This document shows positions 1-7,860 of a DNA stretch of 64,000 bases, piece by piece; position 1 is the stretch's first letter, and every line of letters begins with the position of its first letter. The stretch spans positions 1,984,001 to 2,048,000 of the forward strand of contig NZ_CP019962.1 of NCBI RefSeq assembly GCF_000807675.2. Reading direction: 5' to 3'. The notes under the pieces are model-generated. The model did not search any database. It was not told the origin of the DNA and saw nothing but the letters and a program-made list of their open reading frames with translations. The translations under genes were made by a program, and so were the position numbers. The stretch is from Eubacterium limosum (GTDB lineage: Bacteria > Bacillota > Clostridia > Eubacteriales > Eubacteriaceae).

Positions 1-144
1 ATTCCGCTGTGCTCGGTCTGCTACACGCTTCTGCGTGAGGCCACCGGCAAGCGCCTGAGCAGACGGCGGGTTCCGGAGGAAAAATACCGGATCGGCGGCG
101 AGGCCACGCTGCCCGGGCAAGAAAAGCATCTGGACGAAATGTAA
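1..144 (+). CDS. C-terminal end of an unidentified protein (partial)
   Basis: Frame 1 is open from the first base to a TAA at 142-144 and gives the last 47 residues of a protein that begins upstream of the window. A CSVC pair near the N-terminal side could be half of a zinc or iron-sulfur site, as in the cysteine knuckles of PP-loop tRNA-modifying ATPases, but this is only a resemblance. The tail is rich in Arg, Lys and Glu. Codon use is GC-rich like the operon at 1.1-7.8 kb. Function is not assignable from this fragment. Confidence 0.6.
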   Translation: MPLCSVCYTLLREATGKRLSRRRVPEEKYRIGGEATLPGQEKHLDEM

Positions 145-267
145 AATAAATGCCCCCTGGATTTAACAATTTCTGCCTTTTTTAAAGGCCGCCGGGGTGC
201 TAAAATAAATACTGTTAAAACAAATGATCCGTGGAACGGCATCCCCAGGGGAGCTGTATCCAGTGTG

Positions 268-296
268 CCCCGGTCTCATGTCGGCCGGGTTTTTTT
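268..296 (+). terminator. Rho-independent terminator
   Basis: CCCGG (268-272) pairs with CCGGG (285-289) and seven T follow. It can end transcription of the partial gene at 1-144 or of a short transcript arising near 210. The other strand lacks a T-run, so it does not obviously serve the convergent TetR gene. Confidence 0.6.
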
Positions 297-307
297 ATGC
301 CTGTTGC

Positions 308-868
308 TCACTCGATTCTTTTGAAAATTTCCTCGGTCTGCTCAATGAAAAGACGGGTATCGAGGTGCTCGTTGCCCAGTGTCTGGTGGATAAAGAGCCC
401 GTCAGACAGGAATAGAAGCAGCCAGGCCAGATAATCGGCGGGCACCTCGCTGGTGCGCTCACTGATGCGCGCCGCGATGTATTCGGCGAATTCGCGGTAG
501 CGTGACAGGAGTTTTTCTCGGATGCGTGCGTTGCCCAGCATGGCGTCGTAGAAAAAGTGGAGCCGCATCCCCGCGGTACCCACATCACCCTCCAGAACAA
601 ATTTTATGAGCCGGTGCAGGGAGGTGTCCTTTTCAGGATTTTCGACCCAGGTCACCAGGTTTTCGTACTGTTCATCCAGATAGCGGTCTGTGATGTCAAA
701 CAGAATGTCATTTTTGTTCTTGTAATGGTAGTAAAGTGTTCCCTTGGAGATCCCCGCATACTCGGCGATTTCGGCCAGGGAGATGTCGGATATTTTCTTG
801 GTTTGCAGGAGGTCCTCGGTCGCCTTTATGATCAGTTCCCGGACGTCGTCCTTTCTCGGTGCTGCCAT
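308..868 (-). CDS. TetR/AcrR family transcriptional regulator
   Basis: The 186-residue protein has an N-terminal TetR helix-turn-helix (about residues 8-55, with ISLAEIAEYAGISKGTLYYHY in the recognition region) and a divergent ligand-binding C-terminal half. The start was set at the second in-frame ATG (868), because AAGGGAG lies eight bases upstream of it; an ATG 18 bases earlier lacks such a site. It is divergent from the five-gene oxidoreductase/kinase operon at 1078-7812 and is the obvious candidate repressor of that operon and of itself. The inducing ligand is not predictable; presumably it is a substrate or intermediate of the operon. Confidence 0.9.
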   Translation of the reverse strand: MAAPRKDDVRELIIKATEDLLQTKKISDISLAEIAEYAGISKGTLYYHYKNKNDILFDITDRYLDEQYENLVTWVENPEKDTSLHRLIKFVLEGDVGTAGMRLHFFYDAMLGNARIREKLLSRYREFAEYIAARISERTSEVPADYLAWLLLFLSDGLFIHQTLGNEHLDTRLFIEQTEEIFKRIE

Positions 869-890
869 GTTTATCGCTCCCTTCATTTTT

Positions 891-922
891 TACAGTATAG
901 CCTGTAATTTCTTTTTTGTCGA
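891..922 (-). promoter_or_regulatory. Promoter and inverted repeat of the TetR gene
   Basis: On the minus strand a -35 TCGACA (complement of 917-922) and a -10 TATACT (complement of 894-899) are separated by 17 bases. The -10 lies inside an inverted repeat, TACAG-N6-CTGTA, at 891-906, which would suit autorepression. Confidence 0.65.
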
Positions 923-950
923 GCCGTTTTTAAGAGAAGGAAAGTAAACC

Positions 951-980
951 TTGACAGAGGCTGAGGGAATTTGATACTAT
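951..980 (+). promoter_or_regulatory. Promoter of the oxidoreductase/kinase operon
   Basis: A perfect -35 TTGACA (951-956) is followed by GATACT (973-978, spacing 16) or TACTAT (975-980, spacing 18) as -10. It points at the GTG start at 1078. Confidence 0.7.
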
Positions 981-991
981 TAGCTTAAGAA

Positions 992-1013
992 AAGTCGGTC
1001 GTATAACCGACTT
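992..1013. promoter_or_regulatory. 8-bp inverted repeat, candidate TetR operator
   Basis: AAGTCGGT (992-999) and ACCGACTT (1006-1013) form a perfect inverted repeat with a six-base centre, about 12 bases after the -10 of the operon promoter. Position and symmetry fit a TetR-family operator for the divergent regulator; it could also form an RNA hairpin in the leader. Confidence 0.6.
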
Positions 1014-1060
1014 GATAGTTGATGATTAACTATCAACTATCCATTATCCATTATTCACTA
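1014..1060. repeat. Dispersed GATAGTT/AACTATC repeat, copy 1
   Basis: GATAGTT (1014-1020) and AACTATC (1028-1034) form an inverted repeat, followed by short near-repeats of the type AACTATCCATTATCC. A related element in inverse orientation lies at 6153-6240. Such AT-rich palindromic intergenic sequences behave as dispersed repeats in many genomes; no transposase is nearby. Confidence 0.6.
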
Positions 1061-1077
1061 GATAAAGGGGTGATTAA

Positions 1078-2793
1078 GTGAATGCAGAAAAAATGACCCG
1101 CAAACTGCGCGCCCGCTTTGGAGAGACGCTCTCTGTGCGGCTTGAGGGCCGCGTTATCCGTGTAATCGGGCAGCTTTCAAACTGGGAGGACATCGTCTCG
1201 GCCTGCAGCATGTGCGTCAGTAAAAAGCCAGGCGTGCACGTGGTCAATGATATTATTTTTACGGGAGCCCATATGCCCAAAATGCGTGTGCCCACGCCGA
1301 AAGACAAGGCCCTTGATGGGGCCCGGCCAGATGTGCTCATCATCGGGGGCGGCATCTCAGGGGCCAGCATCGCCAGGGAGCTGACCAGATGGCAGCTTGA
1401 TGTATTGTTGGTGGACAAGGAGGCTGATCTGGCCATGCACGCCTCAGGCAGAAATGACGGCGAGGTGCACCCCGGAGTCGATTTAAACAAAGGGTCGCTG
1501 AAGCAGCACTACGTGCTTCTGGGCAACCAGATGTTTGATACGGTCTGTGACGAGCTGGACGTGCCCTTTGAGCGGTGCGGGCAGTATGTGGGCTTTACAA
1601 GCAAGGCCCTGTACCCTTTTATCTGGGCCTATGCCTGGCAGCGCCGCCATGTGTGTGGTGTGGCAGATACCCGACTCATGGGGCGCCAGGAGCTGCGGGA
1701 GCGGGAGCCGCGCCTCAACCGGGATTTTGAATTTGCGCTGTTTAACCCAAGCGCCGGGTGTGTGTGCCCCTATGGCCTCACCATCGCCTATGGCGAGAAT
1801 GCAGTGCAGAACGGCGCGCGAATCAGCCTGAACACAGCCGTGCTTGGCATGAAAGTTGAAAACGAAGCCATCACTGCGGTGGAGACGAACCGGGGGACGC
1901 TGTACCCAGGGCTTGTCATCAACGCGGCCGGGGCCTTTGCCGAGGACATCGCCCGGATGGCCGGGGATTGTTTTTATTCCATTCATCCCCGCAAGGGGAC
2001 GAACTCGATTCTGGATAAAAAGGCCAGGGGCCTGCTCTCTGGCATCGCCTCTATCAAGACACTGGCAAAGAACGTTGCCCACACCAAGGGAGGCGGCATT
2101 CTGCACACCGTTCACGACAATCTGCTGGTAGGCCCCAACGCGGTAGAAACCTGGGAGAAGGAAAACTTCGCCACTGAGCAGTCCGCCATCGACGCGGTGT
2201 TTGAAAAGCAGAAAATGACCGCCCCCGACCTCCGGGAACGGGACATCATCACTTATTTTACCGGTGTGCGCCCAGCGACCTTTGAGGAGGATTTTGTCAT
2301 CGAGCAGGGCCGGCAGACAAAGAACCTGATCCACTGCGCGGGCATCCAGTCCCCGGGCCTCACGACCGCGCCGGCTGTGGCGGTGGATGTGGCTAAGACG
2401 GCGGTTGGCCTTCTGGGACAGGCGCGCGCTGTTCTGCCCAACAATCGTTTTAACCCCAGGCGGAAGGGCATTCCCGTTCTGAGGGAACTGCCCAGGGAGG
2501 AGCGGGACCGTATGATCCGGGAAAACCCCGATTATGGCGTGATTGTGTGTCGGTGTGAGGAGATCAGCAAGGGTGAGATTTTGGACGCTCTCAAGGCGCC
2601 GCTTTCGGTACCCACCGTGGACGGCGTGAAAAAGCGCGTGCGACCCGGCATGGGCCGCTGCCAGGGCGGATTCTGTATGCCGCTGGTCACACAGATCATC
2701 AGCGAGGCCACCGGTATGCCCGTCGAGGCGGTACGCAAGGCCGGTGACGGCGCGGTCATCAGCTATGGAAAGACAAAGGAGGGAAGCCAGTGA
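1078..2793 (+). CDS. GlpA-like FAD-dependent dehydrogenase with BON-like N-terminus and BFD [2Fe-2S] domain
   Basis: 571 residues starting at GTG (1078) after AAAGGGG. Residues about 7-63 look like a BON-type fold (VIRVIGQLSNWEDI then a KKPGVHVVNDI stretch). The FAD Rossmann motif GGGISG follows at 90-95 and a DAO/GlpA-type oxidoreductase domain runs to about 450. The C-terminus carries the BFD-like iron-sulfur cysteines C491, C493, C528 and C533. The family oxidises glycerol 3-phosphate or related hydroxy compounds and passes electrons to a quinone or partner flavoprotein. It overlaps the next gene by four bases, so the two are translationally coupled. The clostridial glycerol-3-phosphate module has the same three-gene core, but the extra oxidase and FGGY kinase here leave the substrate open. 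Confidence 0.85.
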   Translation: MNAEKMTRKLRARFGETLSVRLEGRVIRVIGQLSNWEDIVSACSMCVSKKPGVHVVNDIIFTGAHMPKMRVPTPKDKALDGARPDVLIIGGGISGASIARELTRWQLDVLLVDKEADLAMHASGRNDGEVHPGVDLNKGSLKQHYVLLGNQMFDTVCDELDVPFERCGQYVGFTSKALYPFIWAYAWQRRHVCGVADTRLMGRQELREREPRLNRDFEFALFNPSAGCVCPYGLTIAYGENAVQNGARISLNTAVLGMKVENEAITAVETNRGTLYPGLVINAAGAFAEDIARMAGDCFYSIHPRKGTNSILDKKARGLLSGIASIKTLAKNVAHTKGGGILHTVHDNLLVGPNAVETWEKENFATEQSAIDAVFEKQKMTAPDLRERDIITYFTGVRPATFEEDFVIEQGRQTKNLIHCAGIQSPGLTTAPAVAVDVAKTAVGLLGQARAVLPNNRFNPRRKGIPVLRELPREERDRMIRENPDYGVIVCRCEEISKGEILDALKAPLSVPTVDGVKKRVRPGMGRCQGGFCMPLVTQIISEATGMPVEAVRKAGDGAVISYGKTKEGSQ

Positions 2794-4049
2794 AAAGCGT
2801 TGATGTTTTAGTCATCGGCGGCGGGCCAGCCGGTCTGGCGGCCGCCATCGCCGCGAAAAAGGAGGGCGCTTCGGTGCTGCTCATTGAGCGTGAAGCCCGT
2901 CTGGGCGGCATTATGAAACAGTGTATCCACGATGGCTTTGGCCTGATCCGCTTTGGCGAAAAGCTGTCAGGGCCAGAGTACGTGGAGCGCTTTATGGATG
3001 AATTTTACGCCCTGGGCATCCCAGCCTTGCTTCAGACCTTTGTCACCGCGGTCTGTGAGAATGAGGACGGCTTTGGCGTGACCGCGGTCACCAGAGAGGG
3101 CATGGCCGAGATCTCGGCCCGCGCCATGATTCTGGCCACCGGCTGCCGGGAGCGCACCGCCCGCCAGGTCTTTATCCACGGCACAAGGCCGGCTGGCGTC
3201 TTTACCGCCGGCACCGCCCAGCATTTTGTCAACCTTATGGGCCAGATGCCCACCAGGCGCTGCGTGATTCTGGGCAGCGGTGACATTGGCCTCATCATGG
3301 CCAGGCGGCTGACGCTGGAGGGCGCCGAGGTGCTGGGTGTGTACGAGGTCAAGCCCACACCGTCGGGCCTTACCCGCAATATCGTTCAGTGTCTGGAGGA
3401 CTATGAAATTCCCCTGTACCTCTCGCACACCGTCACCCGCGTCTTTGGGCAGGAGCGGCTGGAGGGCGTGGCAGTCGCCCGGGTAGATGAAAAGCTGAAC
3501 CCCATCCCCGGCACAGAGGAAACCATTGCCTGCGACGCACTGATCCTGTCCGTGGGCCTTATACCCGAAAATGAGATGGCCGAGCATCTCGGAGTCGCCC
3601 TTGATCCGCGAACCAAGGGCCCGGTCTGCGATGACCGGCTGATGACAAGCGTGGACGGGGTATTCTCCTGCGGGAACGCCCTTCACGTCAACGATCTGGT
3701 GGACTATGTATCCGAGAGCGGCGAGCTGGCCGGCAGGGCCGCCGCGGCCTACCGCCCGGGCCAGCGCGAGCGGAGTCTCGAAATTACACCCGGGGATTCC
3801 CTCGGCTATCTGGTGCCCCAGCGTATCTGCCGGACAGGCGCGCTTGAGCCTGCCGTCTTTTATTTCAGGAGCCGCGAGATCCTGAAGCGCGGCACCTTTA
3901 CCCTGAGGGCAGATGGCCAGCCAGTGTTTGAGAAAAAGCTCAAAAACCTGAAGCCCCCGGAAATGGAGCGCCTGGTCATTGATTTTGGCGACCTTAGCCT
4001 GGACGAGGGCGTCCGGCTGACCGTCGCCATCGAAAAGGGGGAAGCGTAA
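2790..4049 (+). CDS. FAD/NAD-dependent oxidoreductase (pyridine nucleotide-disulfide type)
   Basis: 419 residues, GTG start overlapping the previous stop (GTGA), with AAGGAGGG just upstream. The N-terminal FAD motif GGGPAG (10-15) and a second, NAD(P)H-binding Rossmann motif LGSGDIG near residue 165 give the two-dinucleotide-domain architecture. A KQCIHDGFG motif near residue 45 is typical of the oxidoreductases that accompany GlpA-like proteins and DUF1667 in Firmicutes. It probably shuttles electrons between the dehydrogenase encoded upstream and NAD(P). The C-terminal ~80 residues form an extra domain and carry no catalytic dithiol that I can see. Confidence 0.85.
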   Translation: MKSVDVLVIGGGPAGLAAAIAAKKEGASVLLIEREARLGGIMKQCIHDGFGLIRFGEKLSGPEYVERFMDEFYALGIPALLQTFVTAVCENEDGFGVTAVTREGMAEISARAMILATGCRERTARQVFIHGTRPAGVFTAGTAQHFVNLMGQMPTRRCVILGSGDIGLIMARRLTLEGAEVLGVYEVKPTPSGLTRNIVQCLEDYEIPLYLSHTVTRVFGQERLEGVAVARVDEKLNPIPGTEETIACDALILSVGLIPENEMAEHLGVALDPRTKGPVCDDRLMTSVDGVFSCGNALHVNDLVDYVSESGELAGRAAAAYRPGQRERSLEITPGDSLGYLVPQRICRTGALEPAVFYFRSREILKRGTFTLRADGQPVFEKKLKNLKPPEMERLVIDFGDLSLDEGVRLTVAIEKGEA

Positions 4050-4050
4050 A

Positions 4051-4434
4051 ATGCGAGAAATGACCTGTATCACCTGCCCCAACGGCTGTATCCTGTCGGT
4101 TGAGGAAAAAGACGGCCGCATTGTGGTGACGGGCAACCAGTGCCCCAAGGGGGAAGCCTTTGCCAAAAGCGAGCTGACAAACCCCATGCGGACCATCAGC
4201 ACCACCGTCAGAACCGGGGATCCGGCTGTGCCCGTCGTCCCGGTGAGGGTATCCGGCGAGATCCCGAAGGGCCGGATTTTCGATGTGATGGAGGCAATCA
4301 ACCGCCTTACTGTTACCGCGCCAGTTGGCCGCGGCGCCGTCCTGGCTGCCGATGTGCTGGGTCTGGGCGTGGATGTGATCGTGACCAGCGATGTGCTGAT
4401 CACAGGCTTGAAAGGAGAAAAAAATGAGTCATAA
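4051..4434 (+). CDS. DUF1667 cysteine-rich protein
   Basis: 127 residues. The N-terminus carries C6-x2-C9-x3-C13 and C31, a four-cysteine set likely to bind a metal or iron-sulfur cluster, followed by the compact DUF1667 domain (VPVRVSGEIPKGRIFDVM). The family is nearly always encoded directly after a GlpA-like and a FAD/NAD oxidoreductase and is thought to be a third subunit replacing GlpC; its exact role is not established. The start lies one base after the previous stop and its 3' end overlaps the next gene by 11 bases, confirming operon membership. Confidence 0.85.
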   Translation: MREMTCITCPNGCILSVEEKDGRIVVTGNQCPKGEAFAKSELTNPMRTISTTVRTGDPAVPVVPVRVSGEIPKGRIFDVMEAINRLTVTAPVGRGAVLAADVLGLGVDVIVTSDVLITGLKGEKNES

Positions 4435-6166
4435 ACCCTATAAAGGCTTTGAGCCCAAGTGGGTTAAAACCCCGGCTCCAGCGGACAGCTACCGCTCAAT
4501 CTTCAGATGGGGCGATCCTGAGTTTGTAAAATATCCCAAGGAATCCCTGTTTAAGATGATGAAGGAAAAATTCCAGGTGACCGATGAGGATTTCAAAACC
4601 TATGCGGGAGACATTGGCATGGACAGCGTAAAGCTCGACAGGCCCTGTCAACTTTCTGAGACCCATCTGGAGGCCTTCAGGGCCATTGTGGGGCCCAAAA
4701 ACGTGACCACTGAGGACTACCCAAGGCTGGCCGTGGCCTACGGTAAAACCGGCTACGACGCAGCCCGCCTGCGTGAGAAGCGGGTCGACAGCCTGCCTGA
4801 TGTGGTGCTCTACCCCAGCGAGACCGAAGAAATTGAGAAAATAGTGGCCTATTGTACAGAGCATAGCATCCCCCTGTACGTGTACGGCGGGGGCAGCAGC
4901 GTGACCCGGGGCGTGGAGCCCATCAAGGGCGGCGTTTCGCTGGATATGCGCAAAAATTTTAATAGAGTGCTGTCCTTCAACGAGACCGACCAGACCATCA
5001 CGGTGCAGAGCGGCATCTCCGGCCCGCAGCTGGAGGACGCCCTTGAAAACGCCCCGGCGCGCTTTGGGGCCAGGCGTGCCTATACCTGCGGCCACTTTCC
5101 GCAGTCCTTTGAGTACAGCAGTGTTGGCGGCTGGGTTGTCACCCGCGGCGCGGGCCAGAACAGCACCTACTACGGCTGTATCACCGATATTGTGCTGTCC
5201 CAGAAATACGCCACGCCCATCGGCGTCATCCAGACCAGCCACTACCCCAGAGAGGCCACCGGGCCTGATCTCAACCAGATCATGATGGGCGGCGAAGGCG
5301 CTTTTGGCGTGCTCACCGAGGTCACCCTCAAGGTATTCCGCTATATGCCGGAAAACAGAAAACGCTTCTCCTATATTTTTAAGGACTGGGAAACTGCCAG
5401 AAAGGCTGCCCGTGAGATGATGCAGTGCGAGGCTGGTTATTCTTCCGTCTTCCGCCTGTCCGATGCCGAGGAAACAAACCTCATGCTGCGGCTCTACAAT
5501 GTAGACGAGACCCCGCTGTGGAAGCTCCTGGACCTCCGGGGTTACGAAAACATGCGGCGGTGCCTGTTCTTGGGCTTTACCGACGGCGAGAAAGGCTTTT
5601 CCAAAAATGTGGCGAAAAATATTTGGCGCATCGCCCACCGCTACGGAGGTATGAGCCTGACCTCCTACGTGACCAAAAGCTGGGAAAAGGGACGCTTTAA
5701 CGACCCTTATCTGCGGGACACCATGCTGGACTTCGGCGTGATGACCGACACCCTGGAATGCTCAGTCAACTGGTCTAATATGGGCAAAGTCCATAAAGAG
5801 GTGCGCGCTGTGTGCCACGCCCTGCCAAACACCATTGTCACCACGCATATGTCTCACTGCTATCCACAGGGCGCCAACCTGTACTTTATCTTCATCACCA
5901 GAATGTCCGACGCTGAGGCCTTTAAGGCCTACCACGCCACCATTCTGGACGCGATTCAGAAATCCGGCGCAGCCATGAGCCACCACCACGGCATCGGCAA
6001 AATGTTCGCACCCTGGCTGGAAGGCCAGATCGGGCGTAAGGAGTACGGTGTCTACCGGGCGCTGAAAAATTATTTCGACCCCGGCTACAACATGAACCCC
6101 GGCGGCACACTGGGGCTGGATTTGGAAGAAGGGGAGAAACGGTTCTTAAAAGAAATTGAGAATTGA
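4424..6166 (+). CDS. FAD-linked oxidase of the alkyldihydroxyacetonephosphate synthase family
   Basis: 580 residues, ATG at 4424 after AAAGGAG. The middle third is a PCMH-type FAD domain (about 120-305) with YGGGSSVTRGVEP and GGWVVTRGAGQNSTYYG, which match the pyrophosphate- and isoalloxazine-binding segments of AGPS. The C-terminal part contains the HHHGIGK histidine cluster, where AGPS-type enzymes keep active-site histidines, and ends with FDPGYNMNPGGTLG, the usual end of FAD-oxidase C domains. Bacterial relatives include D-lactate and glycolate oxidases and enzymes of unknown substrate. True ether-lipid synthesis would need a DHAP acyltransferase partner, which is absent, so oxidation of a polyol-derived 2-hydroxy compound is the more likely role. 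Confidence 0.8.
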   Translation: MSHKPYKGFEPKWVKTPAPADSYRSIFRWGDPEFVKYPKESLFKMMKEKFQVTDEDFKTYAGDIGMDSVKLDRPCQLSETHLEAFRAIVGPKNVTTEDYPRLAVAYGKTGYDAARLREKRVDSLPDVVLYPSETEEIEKIVAYCTEHSIPLYVYGGGSSVTRGVEPIKGGVSLDMRKNFNRVLSFNETDQTITVQSGISGPQLEDALENAPARFGARRAYTCGHFPQSFEYSSVGGWVVTRGAGQNSTYYGCITDIVLSQKYATPIGVIQTSHYPREATGPDLNQIMMGGEGAFGVLTEVTLKVFRYMPENRKRFSYIFKDWETARKAAREMMQCEAGYSSVFRLSDAEETNLMLRLYNVDETPLWKLLDLRGYENMRRCLFLGFTDGEKGFSKNVAKNIWRIAHRYGGMSLTSYVTKSWEKGRFNDPYLRDTMLDFGVMTDTLECSVNWSNMGKVHKEVRAVCHALPNTIVTTHMSHCYPQGANLYFIFITRMSDAEAFKAYHATILDAIQKSGAAMSHHHGIGKMFAPWLEGQIGRKEYGVYRALKNYFDPGYNMNPGGTLGLDLEEGEKRFLKEIEN

Positions 6167-6240
6167 AAATGGAGAATCAAGAGTTGATAGTTTAAGAACA
6201 AATTTGCCAAAGGCAAATTTGCGCCAATAACTATCCACTG
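6153..6240. repeat. Dispersed palindromic repeat, copy 2
   Basis: A 10-bp perfect hairpin, CAAATTTGCC (6199-6208) with GGCAAATTTG (6212-6221), is nested inside an outer inverted repeat GATAGTT (6186-6192)/AACTATC (6229-6235). The left flank (6153-6180) contains near-repeats of TTGAGAATTGAAAATGG. The reverse complement resembles the element at 1014-1060. It separates the oxidase gene from the kinase gene and could also act as a weak processing or pausing structure. Confidence 0.65.
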
Positions 6241-6261
6241 AATTGAAAGGGGGAGGCAAGC

Positions 6262-7812
6262 ATGAATGACCGAATTGTACTTGTGTTTGACGTTGGCACC
6301 CAGAGCTCCAGAGCGGAGCTTGTAAGTGACCGGGGCGAAATCCTGGGGAAAAGCCAGATCCGGCACGAGCCGCCCTATGTCTCAAAGGAGCCCGGCTTTG
6401 CCGAGCGGGACCCGGAGCTGTATTACCAGAATATCTGTGAGGCGGCAAGGCAGCTCAAGGAGAGCTGCCCGGCTTTGTGGAACCGGATCGAGGGCGTTTC
6501 CATCACCACCATCCGGGATACCGTGGTGTGTGTGGACAGAGAGGGAAAGCCCCTGCGGCCGGCCATCCTGTGGATGGACAAACGCCTGGCGAGCGGCGCG
6601 CCCAATCTGCCTCAGCTCTCAAAGGTGCTTTTTAAGGCCGTTGGGATGGATGCCACCGCCAAACTCCAATACCAGAAATCCCACTGCAACTGGATAGCCG
6701 AGAATGAGCCGGAAATCTGGGAAAAGACCCACCAGTACCTGCTGCTCAGCGGCTACCTGATCTACCGCCTCACCGGTAACATGGCCGACACGGCGGCCAG
6801 CCAGGTGGGGCATATCCCCTTTGATACTCAGCAGCGGGGGTGGCAGAAAAAGGGCGCCCTGACCCGTCCCATCTTTGATGTCGAAACCGAAAAGCTCTGC
6901 CCCATCGTGGAATCCGGCGAAGTGTTGGGGAAAATTACCCCGGAGGCCGCTGAGGACACCGGCCTGGCGGAGGGACTGCCACTCATTGCCTCCGGATCTG
7001 ACAAGGCCTGCGAGGTGCTGGGCATGGGCTGCACCACTAAGGAAAAGGCCGCTATCGGTCTGGGCACCACCGCCATGATTACCTTTACCATCGACCGTTA
7101 TCTGGAGCCGGAGCGGTTTATCCCGCCCTATCCTTCCATTATCCCGGGGAATTTCACCCCAGAGATCGAGATATTCCGGGGCTACTGGCTCATCTCCTGG
7201 TTTAAGCAGGAATTTGCCGAAAAGGAGGTACGCCAGGCCAGAGAGCTGGGCGTCCCGGCCGAGGAACTGCTGAACCAGCGCCTCAAAGAGATAACGGCCG
7301 GCTGTGAGGGCCTGCTGTTCCAGCCCTATTTTACCCCCAATGTCACCATGCCCACCGCCCGTGGTGCTGTCATTGGCTTTTCAGACTGCCATACCCGTAT
7401 TCATATTTACAGAGCCATTATCGAGGGCATAAACTTCGCGCTTATGGACGGCATGCGCCTCATGGAAAGACGGGCGGGTCACTGCTTTGAGGAAATCTAT
7501 CTGGGTGGCGGCGGTTCTCAGAGCGATGAGATCTGCCAGATCACAGCCGATATGTTTGGCCTCCCCGCAGTCCGTACCCAGACCCATGAGGTGGCAGGCA
7601 TCGGCTGCGCCGAAGCCGCCTTTGTGGGCCTTGGCGCCTTTAAGGACTACCATGAGGCTGTGGACGCCATGGTGCACAAAAAGGATGTTTTTACCCCGGA
7701 TATGGAGCAGTATAAAATATATAGCGAGCTCTATACCGAGGTGTTTAAAAACATCTACGGCTGCCTGTCAGGGCTCTATGGCAGGCTGCACGAAATTTAC
7801 CACAGAAAATAA
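6262..7812 (+). CDS. FGGY-family carbohydrate kinase
   Basis: 516 residues, ATG at 6262 after AAAGGGGGAGG. The FGGY fold is shown by the N-terminal phosphate-binding loop DVGTQS (10-15), the LWMDKR segment near residue 97 that contacts the sugar, the GLGTTAM adenosine loop near 270, and GGGGSQSDEICQITAD near 413. The family phosphorylates glycerol, xylulose, erythritol and related polyols; the substrate is not evident. As last gene of the operon it would supply a phosphorylated substrate to the GlpA-like dehydrogenase. The 95-base gap before it contains the palindromic repeat. Confidence 0.85.
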   Translation: MNDRIVLVFDVGTQSSRAELVSDRGEILGKSQIRHEPPYVSKEPGFAERDPELYYQNICEAARQLKESCPALWNRIEGVSITTIRDTVVCVDREGKPLRPAILWMDKRLASGAPNLPQLSKVLFKAVGMDATAKLQYQKSHCNWIAENEPEIWEKTHQYLLLSGYLIYRLTGNMADTAASQVGHIPFDTQQRGWQKKGALTRPIFDVETEKLCPIVESGEVLGKITPEAAEDTGLAEGLPLIASGSDKACEVLGMGCTTKEKAAIGLGTTAMITFTIDRYLEPERFIPPYPSIIPGNFTPEIEIFRGYWLISWFKQEFAEKEVRQARELGVPAEELLNQRLKEITAGCEGLLFQPYFTPNVTMPTARGAVIGFSDCHTRIHIYRAIIEGINFALMDGMRLMERRAGHCFEEIYLGGGGSQSDEICQITADMFGLPAVRTQTHEVAGIGCAEAAFVGLGAFKDYHEAVDAMVHKKDVFTPDMEQYKIYSELYTEVFKNIYGCLSGLYGRLHEIYHRK

Positions 7813-7821
7813 AAAAGAACG

Positions 7822-7855
7822 AAAAAAGAAGATGCGGCGTATTGCCGCATCTTCT
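7822..7855. terminator. Bidirectional terminator of the GATGCGGC hairpin family
   Basis: AGAAGATGCGGC (7827-7838) pairs with GCCGCATCTTCT (7844-7855). The A-run at 7812-7827 supplies U residues for the minus-strand methyltransferase gene; on the plus strand the T-run is weak. It belongs to a set of similar hairpins elsewhere in the window. Confidence 0.8.
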
Positions 7856-7860
7856 CAATT

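Noticed and set aside
1483-2334. 283-codon open frame on the minus strand
   Set aside because: Antisense shadow of the GlpA-like gene.
2967-4403. 478-codon open frame on the minus strand
   Set aside because: It is antisense to three well-supported operon genes and has no ribosome site or recognisable domain; GC-rich codon bias opens this frame.
4496-5638. 380-codon open frame on the minus strand
   Set aside because: Antisense shadow of the AGPS-like gene; no domain.
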